Shown here one piece after another: positions 58,155 through 64,000 of a stretch of 64,000 bases of DNA. The stretch lies in assembly GCF_001426745.1 (NCBI RefSeq), contig NZ_LMFI01000002.1:1-64000 (forward strand), in the 5' to 3' direction. A program made the translations under genes and the position numbers. This stretch comes from Nocardioides sp. Root140 (GTDB lineage: Bacteria > Actinomycetota > Actinomycetes > Propionibacteriales > Nocardioidaceae). Every line of letters begins with the position of its first letter. Positions within the stretch are counted from its first letter, which is position 1. Below the pieces are notes generated by a model. The model saw only the letters and a program-made list of their open reading frames with translations. It ran no database searches and was not told the DNA's origin.

Positions 58155-60065
58155 TCACCTTCCGGTCGGCAGCGCTCCCGACGCGATCGGCAGGTCGACG
58201 TACGACGCCGCCACGGCGTTGCGTTGTACGTCGTACACGCCGCCCAGCGCGCTGAGCAGCCGGCCCGGCGAGGTCAGCAGGTGCGGGGTGTCGCCGCTCT
58301 GCACCAGCAGCCGCAGCCGGTGGCCGGCGGGCAGCGTCGAGAAGACCGGCCTGATCTCGATGTCGTAGCGGGTCACCCTGCCGACCGGCACCGGCTGCTC
58401 GGCCGCCTCGGTGTGCGGGTGGTAGGGGAGTGCGTAGGAGCCGCCGCGGGAGGCCCAGCTGCGACCCTGCGTGATCGCGCGCGCCGAGCCGAGCAGCGCC
58501 CCGGCCGAGAGGTCGGTGACCGAGCCGTCCGGCGCTACGTCCTGGAGCGTCACCACGAACATGGTCTGCGGGCGGTTCGCCCTGACCCGGAGGGTGAGGC
58601 CGACCGGGCCGGCGAGACGGGTGTCCCGGGTCAGCGGTGCCGTGTCGTAGGAGAGATCGCCGGGCTGTGGCGCGGTCAGCTCCTTCACCTTCGAGCACTG
58701 GGCGTAGAGGTCGCGGGCCAGCCCCGCGGTCCACTGCACGATCGCCCGCTGGCAGGCCAGCGAGACCGGCTTGTAGAGCATGCGGTCGGAGCCGGTGGCC
58801 GCGGTGGGTGCCGCTGTGCCGAGTGACTTGTTCCCCTGCAGGTGCAGGCGTTCGTAGGTTGTGGCCTCCGACGGATACCGCGCCACGGAGTACGACGCAC
58901 CGTCCGGCTCCTGCACGTGGAACGGTGTCTTCGTGTCGGTGATGCCGTTGTCGACGCCCTTGAGCCAGTGGTCGAACCAGGCCAGCTCGATCGCGTCGAG
59001 GTCGACGGTGCTGCCCTGGTTGCCGTGGTCCCAGGGGCCGGTGAGCAGCTGGTAGCGGCTGGTGACCGGCTGCGTGCGGTTCATCGGCGCGTGGACGGAC
59101 CGGCCGGCCCACGCGTTCTGGAGGCCGCTGTAGAGCAGCGGTTCGCCGCGCTGGAACACGTCGTACTGCCCGCCGACCACGTACGCCGGCACGCCGTTCG
59201 CGACGACCTTGTCGAGCACGTTCTGCGGAGCGCGCTCCTGCCAGTAGGGGCCGTCGTACACGCGACCGTTCTCGAGCAGCGCGTTCAGGCCGGTGGTGAG
59301 CTCGAACGGAATCCCTGCCAGGCCGTGCTGCAGCGAGAGCCTGAGCGCGTCGAGTGGATCGGAGGCGCGTTCGGCGAACGGGGTCAGCGTGCGCAGGCCG
59401 AAGTAGCCGGCGATCAGGCCCAGGCTGGAGGTCATGTTGACCAGGCCACCGGCCACGAACAGGTCGCGGTAGGGATCGGACGCGGTGGCGATCGGGAAGA
59501 TCGCCTTGAGCGGCGAGTTCTTCCCGACCGCCGCTGCGGTGAAGACCTGGTCGATGCCGAGGTAGGAGCCGCCGAGCAGCCCGACCTTGCCGTTGCTGCC
59601 CTCCACCGCGGCCGACCAGCGCACGAGCTCGGCGCCGTCGAGGGCCTCGCTCCTGCCGAACAGCATCGACTGGCCCTCGGACCCGCCGGTCCCGGCGACG
59701 TCGACGATGACGCCGATGTAGCCGCGCTTGACGAGGTAGGGGTTCATCGCGCCCAACCCCGAGTTGCCGACACCCTTGCCGTACGGCGTCTGGACCAGGA
59801 TCACCGGGAACGTCCCCTGTGCGCGCTCGGTGGTCCCCTTGGTCGCCGGTCGGTGGATGTCGGCCCGCAGCACGCGCCCGTCGCGCATGGTGATCGGCAC
59901 GTCGCGCTCGACGACCACGTCGTACTTCTCGGCCTGCTCGGCACCCGTGCCCGCACCGACGTGCGTTCGTACGACGACCCGGTCGTCGGCCGATGCCGTG
60001 GCGGGTGCCAGCATCGTCAGTCCGAGCAGCAGCGCGACGAGCACGCTCTTGAGAGATCGGGTCAT
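58155..60065 (-). CDS. secreted CocE/NonD (X-Pro dipeptidyl-peptidase S15) family hydrolase
   Basis: A 636-residue protein with a Sec signal (SLKSVLVALLLGLTMLAPATASA). The hydrolase domain has RDGRVLRADIHRP, YGKGVGNS, IVDVAGTGGSEG and nucleophile GLLGGSYLGIDQV; acid VVGGQYDVFQRGE and histidine LTGPWDHGNQGS follow. The C-terminal jelly-roll (about 480-630) contains VTRYDIEIRPVFSTLPAGHRLRLLVQSGD, typical of CocE-like esterases. Acts on ester or peptide substrates outside the cell. Divergent from a TetR gene with a palindrome between. ATG at 60065. Confidence 0.88.
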   Translation of the reverse strand: MTRSLKSVLVALLLGLTMLAPATASADDRVVVRTHVGAGTGAEQAEKYDVVVERDVPITMRDGRVLRADIHRPATKGTTERAQGTFPVILVQTPYGKGVGNSGLGAMNPYLVKRGYIGVIVDVAGTGGSEGQSMLFGRSEALDGAELVRWSAAVEGSNGKVGLLGGSYLGIDQVFTAAAVGKNSPLKAIFPIATASDPYRDLFVAGGLVNMTSSLGLIAGYFGLRTLTPFAERASDPLDALRLSLQHGLAGIPFELTTGLNALLENGRVYDGPYWQERAPQNVLDKVVANGVPAYVVGGQYDVFQRGEPLLYSGLQNAWAGRSVHAPMNRTQPVTSRYQLLTGPWDHGNQGSTVDLDAIELAWFDHWLKGVDNGITDTKTPFHVQEPDGASYSVARYPSEATTYERLHLQGNKSLGTAAPTAATGSDRMLYKPVSLACQRAIVQWTAGLARDLYAQCSKVKELTAPQPGDLSYDTAPLTRDTRLAGPVGLTLRVRANRPQTMFVVTLQDVAPDGSVTDLSAGALLGSARAITQGRSWASRGGSYALPYHPHTEAAEQPVPVGRVTRYDIEIRPVFSTLPAGHRLRLLVQSGDTPHLLTSPGRLLSALGGVYDVQRNAVAASYVDLPIASGALPTGR

Positions 60066-60118
60066 CGGTGTCCTCCGGTGCGGCCGGGAAGTAAACTTGG
60101 ACGAACGTACAATTTTTC

Positions 60119-60131
60119 TGTCCACGGGACA
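60119..60131. promoter_or_regulatory. TGTCC-ACG-GGACA dyad, candidate TetR operator
   Basis: TGTCCACGGGACA is a perfect 5-bp inverted repeat around ACG in the 88-base gap between the divergent CocE-like gene (start 60065) and TetR gene (start 60154). Position suits a shared operator; inference only. Confidence 0.5.
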
Positions 60132-60153
60132 ACGAGAAAGGTGACGGGGTGAG

Positions 60154-60819
60154 ATGACGGCCCCCACGAAGGCCTCCTCGAAGGCGCGGCTCAGCCAGGA
60201 GCGCAGCCGGGTGCGCCGCGAGCAGCTGCTCGACGCCACCATCGCGCTCTTTGCCGAGGGCGGTGCGCGCGCGGTCACCCATCGCGCCGTGGCCGCCCGG
60301 GCCGAGCTGCCCCCGGCCACGCCCGGCTACTACTTCGACTCGGTGGGCGACCTGCTCACCACCGCGCTGACCCGGCACGTCGAGACGTGGATCGAGGACA
60401 TGACCGCGATGGCCGACCTGTCCCTGGGCCTCGAGATCGACCTCGACGACGCCCGCGGACTGGTCTCGATGGCGTTCGGCGAGCGGAGCCTCGACACCGT
60501 CCACCTCCAGCTCTCGACGTTCCTGGCGGTCAGCGCCGACCCCGACCTCCAGCCGCTGGCGGCCCGGGCCCTGGACGCGGTCGAGAGTCTGGCCGCACGC
60601 ATGCTGGCCACGGTGGGAGTCACCGACGCCCAGGCGGTCGCCGAGTCCCTCGTGCACCTGATGATCGGCTCGGCGGCCACGCGGCTGACCGGCCGGCACG
60701 ACGACGAGCACACCGCCGACGTGCTCTTCGACGCCGTACGACGCCTGGTGGCGACGGCCACGATGGACCCGCAGGCGATCACGGACGCCCTGCCCAGGGC
60801 GAATCGGCCCGCCGACTAG
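60154..60819 (+). CDS. TetR family transcriptional regulator
   Basis: A 221-residue regulator. Helix-turn-helix is RREQLLDATIALFAEGGARAVTHRAVAARAELPPATPGYYFDSVGDLLTTAL. It is divergent from the secreted CocE-type hydrolase, and is probably its repressor. ATG at 60154. The MoxR gene follows 10 bases later. Confidence 0.88.
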   Translation: MTAPTKASSKARLSQERSRVRREQLLDATIALFAEGGARAVTHRAVAARAELPPATPGYYFDSVGDLLTTALTRHVETWIEDMTAMADLSLGLEIDLDDARGLVSMAFGERSLDTVHLQLSTFLAVSADPDLQPLAARALDAVESLAARMLATVGVTDAQAVAESLVHLMIGSAATRLTGRHDDEHTADVLFDAVRRLVATATMDPQAITDALPRANRPAD

Positions 60820-60829
60820 GCTCGCGGGC

Positions 60830-61711
60830 GTGACCACCGTCGAAGCACAGCCATGGTTCAAGTCCCCCGACGACGCCCTGAAGCGGCTGGAGGCGACCGG
60901 CTACCTGGCCGACCCGGCGACCACGACGACCGCGTTCCTGGCCGGCGAGCTCGGCAAGCCGCTGCTGATCGAGGGCCCGGCCGGGGTCGGCAAGACCGAG
61001 CTCGCGAAGGCGGTGGCGGCCGCGACCGGCGCCGAGCTGATCAGGCTGCAGTGCTACGAGGGGCTCGACGAGGCCCGCGCGCTCTATGAGTGGAACTACA
61101 AGAAGCAGCTGCTGCGCATCCAGGCCACCGGGCCGGACCAGGCGTGGGAGCAGACCCACGACGACATCTTCACCGACGAGTTCCTGCTCAGTCGGCCGTT
61201 GCTGACCGCGATCCGCCGCGAGGAGCCGACCGTCCTGCTGATCGACGAGGTCGACAAGACCGATGTTGAGGTCGAAGGCCTGTTGCTCGAGGTGCTCTCC
61301 GACTTCCAGGTCACGATCCCCGAGCTCGGCACCGTCGAGGCGGTACGCCGACCATTCGTGGTGCTCACCTCCAACGCCACCCGCGAGCTGTCCGAAGCAG
61401 TCAAGCGACGCTGCCTCTACCTGCACCTCGACTACCCGGATGCCCAACGGGAGCAGGAGATTCTCCTCTCCCGGGTGCCCGGTCTCGACGACAGGCTGGC
61501 CCACGAGCTGGTCGCCGTGGTGGCCCGGCTGCGCGAGCTCGAGCTCAAGAAGGCGCCGTCGATCGCGGAGTCGATCGACTGGGCCCGCACCCTCATCGCG
61601 CTCCAGATCAAGAACCTCGACCCGGCGGCGATCAGCAGCACGCTCGGCGTCGTGCTCAAGCACGTCTCCGACCACGACCGCGCAGTGCGCGAGCTCAAGC
61701 TGAGAGGTTAG
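60830..61711 (+). CDS. MoxR family AAA+ ATPase
   Basis: A 293-residue AAA+ protein: Walker A GPAGVGKT (49-56), Walker B VLLIDEVDK, sensor VLTSNATRELSEAVKRRCLYLHLDYP and the lid helix. MoxR ATPases of this CoxD-like branch pair with a VWA protein and assist maturation or activation of enzymes such as CO-dehydrogenase type. GTG at 60830; the VWA gene follows in 9 bases. Confidence 0.88.
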   Translation: MTTVEAQPWFKSPDDALKRLEATGYLADPATTTTAFLAGELGKPLLIEGPAGVGKTELAKAVAAATGAELIRLQCYEGLDEARALYEWNYKKQLLRIQATGPDQAWEQTHDDIFTDEFLLSRPLLTAIRREEPTVLLIDEVDKTDVEVEGLLLEVLSDFQVTIPELGTVEAVRRPFVVLTSNATRELSEAVKRRCLYLHLDYPDAQREQEILLSRVPGLDDRLAHELVAVVARLRELELKKAPSIAESIDWARTLIALQIKNLDPAAISSTLGVVLKHVSDHDRAVRELKLRG

Positions 61712-61720
61712 GACTAACCC

Positions 61721-63124
61721 ATGGGCGGACTCCTGGACCGGCACGTCGAGTTCATCGAGGCGTTGCGCGCCGCGGGGATCCCGGTGTCGCTGGCCGAGGA
61801 CATCGACGCGGCGCGGGCGGCAACGGCTCTCTCGTGGTCGGGGCGGGACCAGGTCCGGACGGCGTACGCCGCGACGCTGGTCAAGCGGTCCGGTCACCGG
61901 GCCCCGTTCGACGCACTCTTCGACCTCTACTTCCCAGCCCTGACTGGCGAAACTCGCGCGCGCGGCCTCGACGAAGAGGTGGAGGGCGAGGATGCACCGG
62001 ACGGGAGCATGCCGAACGACACCGGCAAGGCACTGAGCAGCTTCCGCGACGAGCTGGCCGACGCGATGATCGGGGCCCAACCCGACGGCCAGCCCGACGC
62101 CCTGCGCGACCTGGCCATCGAGGCCGTCGGCACGTTCGGTGCGATGCGCGGACGCGCGCCCGGCCTGTCGTCGTGGAGCGCCTACCAGGCGTTGAAGCGG
62201 GTGGCTCCCGACGAGCTCGTCGACCAGATCGTCGCCGGACTCCTGATGCAGGGCGACGACACCCGCACCGCCCGACGCCGGGCCGCCAGCCGGGTGCAGC
62301 AGTTCACCGCCCTGGTCGAGCAGGACGCGCTGCGCCGCATCGCCGAGGAGAAGGGCGCCCAGCACGTCGCCGACACGACGGTCCGCCCGACGATCGACAA
62401 CCTGCCGTTCCTCAGCGCTCGCCGTACCGACCTGGAGGCGATGCGCCGGGAGATCCAGCCCCTGGCGCGCAGGCTGGCCACCCGGCTGACGAAGGAGCAG
62501 CACGCCAAGCGTCGCGGCCCGCTCGACTTCCGGCGTACGGTCCGGGCCTCGATCTCGACCGGCGGGGTGCCCCTCACCACGCACCACCGGCCCAAGCGGC
62601 CGCACCGCACAGAACTGGTGGTGCTGTGCGACGTCAGCGGTTCGGTGGCCAACTTCGCGCAGTTCACCCTGCTACTGGTCTTCGCACTGCGCGACCAGTT
62701 CACCAAGGTGCGCGCGTTCACGTTCATCGACCACGTCCACGAGGTCACCCACCACTTCAAGCCGGGCGCCGACGTGGTCGACGTGATGGCCGACCTGGCC
62801 GCGGCGACCAGTCACGCCGCCCTGTGGGGCCGCACCAACTACGGGCGCGCGTTCACCAAGTTCGTCGAGGAGCACGCCGACGCGCTCGGCCCGAAGACCT
62901 CACTGCTGGTGCTCGGTGACGCCCGCTCCAACTACAGCGACCTCCAGCTCGACGGCTTCAAGGCGATGGTCGCGCAGTGTCGCAACGCGTGGTGGCTCAA
63001 CCCCGAGCACGCCCGCAACTGGGGGACCGGCGACTCCGCCGCGCCGCAGTACGCCGAGCTGGTCTCGATGGTCGAGTGCCGCAACCTCGCCCAGCTCGGC
63101 GAGTTCGTGCACGACATCGTCTGA
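61721..63124 (+). CDS. VWA domain protein (CoxE-like)
   Basis: A 467-residue protein. The C-terminal von Willebrand A domain has the MIDAS motif LCDVSGSVANF (D-x-S-x-S near residue 304), T in GRTNYGRAF and D in LGDARSNYS. The N-terminal 270 residues are helical and family-specific (CoxE-like). Partner of the adjacent MoxR ATPase. No molybdenum hydroxylase genes are next to the pair, so the client is unknown. Confidence 0.85.
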   Translation: MGGLLDRHVEFIEALRAAGIPVSLAEDIDAARAATALSWSGRDQVRTAYAATLVKRSGHRAPFDALFDLYFPALTGETRARGLDEEVEGEDAPDGSMPNDTGKALSSFRDELADAMIGAQPDGQPDALRDLAIEAVGTFGAMRGRAPGLSSWSAYQALKRVAPDELVDQIVAGLLMQGDDTRTARRRAASRVQQFTALVEQDALRRIAEEKGAQHVADTTVRPTIDNLPFLSARRTDLEAMRREIQPLARRLATRLTKEQHAKRRGPLDFRRTVRASISTGGVPLTTHHRPKRPHRTELVVLCDVSGSVANFAQFTLLLVFALRDQFTKVRAFTFIDHVHEVTHHFKPGADVVDVMADLAAATSHAALWGRTNYGRAFTKFVEEHADALGPKTSLLVLGDARSNYSDLQLDGFKAMVAQCRNAWWLNPEHARNWGTGDSAAPQYAELVSMVECRNLAQLGEFVHDIV

Positions 63125-63250
63125 CGAACCGTGCCTTCTTGATGCGCCAACCGTGGATTCTTGATGTTCGAACACCGGGTCATTGACGGATCGCATCAAG
63201 AACCCACGGTTCGAAGCACAAGAAGCCGGTGTTCGCGCATCAAAAGGGCG
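63125..63250. repeat. ACCGTG-type palindromic repeat between convergent genes
   Basis: GAACCGTGCCTTCTTGATG and CAACCGTGGATTCTTGATG repeat near 63126-63168; then CATCAAGAACCCACGGTT (63190s) and CCGGTGTTCGCGCATC read as their inverse. CGAACACCGGG and CCGGTGTTCG also pair. It occupies the gap between the VWA gene and the convergent hydrolase and may act as terminator. Confidence 0.7.
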
Positions 63251-63260
63251 GGGTTGGTGA

Positions 63261-64000
63261 TCAGCCGGCGAGGAAGCCCAGCTCGTGGATCCGCTGGATC
63301 GCGGCCTTCAGCTCGGGGTGCGTGGCGGTGTCGGCGGCCCGGCCTCCGGCGACGTACGCCGACGCGCCGGTCTGGAGTCCGCCGTCGAAGACCACGGTCA
63401 ACCGGTTGGTGACCCGGGCGTTGATCAGCGATCCCAACAGTGCGACCGGGTCGGCGCGGTCCTCGAGGGACAGCACCGTGGTCGGCTCCGGGATGTGGGT
63501 GACCTGGGCGTTGGGGGCGCCGGCGGTGATGACCTGGTCGACCACGAACTTGTCTGAGCCGGCTGCCGCGGCGATCTCGGCGGCGGCGACGCCACCCTGG
63601 GCGTGGCCGACGACCATCACCCGGGCGCCGGGCTCGTCACCGACGGCGGCCTCGAGGGCGTTGATCACCGAGGAGACCCGGCCGGCGACGTCGCTGCCGA
63701 CGAGCTGCAGGTTGCCGGGCGTGCGCTGGGCGTGGCTCGGCAGGTAGGCGATGAACCGGCCGCCGGGCAGGCGCTGTACCAGCAGATCGCCCTCGACCTG
63801 GCTGAGTGAGGTCATCAGCTCCTCGATGGAGGACGGGGCCGGCAGGGTGGATGCGTCGCCGGCAGAAGCAGGTGCCGCCTCCTCCTCACGGAATCCGCCG
63901 GCGATGTCGCGCAGGGCGGAGGTGAAGTCGTCGGCGAAGTCGGGGGCACCGACCGCGCGCAGGCCACCGTGGGTGACTGCCGGGCCCTCGTCGCCGCCGA
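63261..64000 (-). CDS. alpha/beta hydrolase-fold protein lacking the nucleophile serine, partial
   Basis: The frame is open to the window edge, so the start is not seen; 245 residues are visible. PGAP1-like alpha/beta-hydrolase features include VMVVGHAQGGVAAAEIAAAAG in place of the usual G-H-S-Q-G-G, so the nucleophile is alanine; VVDQVITAGAPNAQVTHIP and VLSLEDRADPVALLG follow as in related lipases. The region upstream is acidic and Ala/Pro-rich. Probably a non-catalytic family member; a sequencing error would need checking. Confidence 0.7.
   Translation of the reverse strand, partial: GGDEGPAVTHGGLRAVGAPDFADDFTSALRDIAGGFREEEAAPASAGDASTLPAPSSIEELMTSLSQVEGDLLVQRLPGGRFIAYLPSHAQRTPGNLQLVGSDVAGRVSSVINALEAAVGDEPGARVMVVGHAQGGVAAAEIAAAAGSDKFVVDQVITAGAPNAQVTHIPEPTTVLSLEDRADPVALLGSLINARVTNRLTVVFDGGLQTGASAYVAGGRAADTATHPELKAAIQRIHELGFLAG

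Noticed and set aside
58129..60861. A 910-codon minus-strand open frame overlapping the CocE-like hydrolase
   Set aside because: Another frame on the same strand (58155-60065) carries signal peptide and the full catalytic triad; the longer one is repetitive Arg/Gly-rich shadow.

Overview
The window is a high-GC chromosomal segment from an actinobacterium. Gene content (mycothiol-type TIGR03084 protein, SigK/RskA locus, HelD-like RNA polymerase ATPase, TadA-associated protein, DUF222/HNH protein), frequent GTG/TTG starts and codon use fit Nocardioidaceae, probably Nocardioides or a close relative. This is inference from reading, with no database search. Coding density is high. Only two gene-free stretches exceed 300 bases, and both flank the DUF222 gene.

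Layout. 1-12 kb: tail of a glutaryl-CoA dehydrogenase-like gene, an APH-like kinase, prephenate dehydratase, an esterase/luciferase-fold fusion, a MerR regulator divergent from fadA-fadB, then a tightly coupled acyl-CoA dehydrogenase / SDR / APH-like kinase / histidine phosphatase operon that resembles the kinase-dehydratase route for 4-hydroxyacyl-CoA (LvaA/LvaC, ACAD10/11). 12-16.6 kb: OafA-type acyltransferase, an AbiEi/DUF559-like gene bracketed by two copies of a palindrome, an SDR and a VOC protein. 16.7-26.9 kb: a TetR-led operon of overlapping genes (TIGR03084, AtuA, three acyl-CoA dehydrogenases, carboxyltransferase, biotin carboxylase/BCCP) resembling acyclic-terpene or branched acyl-CoA carboxylation systems. 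27-30.8 kb: YjbR and isoaspartyl methyltransferase-like genes, then a LysR regulator plus cytoplasmic penicillin-recognising protein divergent from a class A beta-lactamase, like blaA-blaB/bla of Streptomyces cacaoi.

30.8-33.7 kb: a DUF222-HNH gene with three internal or terminal tandem duplications, flanked by REP-like palindromic repeats in inverted orientation. 33.7-43.4 kb: a long minus-strand block (molybdopterin oxidoreductase, fasciclin lipoprotein, SigK, RskA, fused FAD oxidoreductase-DUF1365, two cyclopropane-fatty-acid-synthase-like methyltransferases, DUF1295) matching the mycobacterial Rv0449c-Rv0444c locus, with two candidate SigK promoters. 43.5-46.7 kb: GAF-domain regulator, aldehyde dehydrogenase and DUF779. 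46.7-56.3 kb: transporter, enoyl-CoA hydratase, rhomboid, DoxX-like, HelD-like ATPase, membrane protein, upp, tadA and partner, XRE regulator, thioesterase and tRNA-Ser(CGA). 56.4-64 kb: small membrane protein, lipoprotein, unknown protein, CocE-type hydrolase divergent from a TetR gene, MoxR-VWA pair, and the 3' part of an alpha/beta hydrolase that has lost its nucleophile serine.

Themes: acyl-CoA catabolism dominates (fadAB, seven acyl-CoA dehydrogenases counting the partial one, an acyl-CoA carboxylase, an enoyl-CoA hydratase, a thioesterase, 4-hydroxyacyl-type kinase). The second theme is repeats: at least four palindromic repeat families occur here, one inserted in frame inside an SDR gene, and two bracketing nuclease-like genes.
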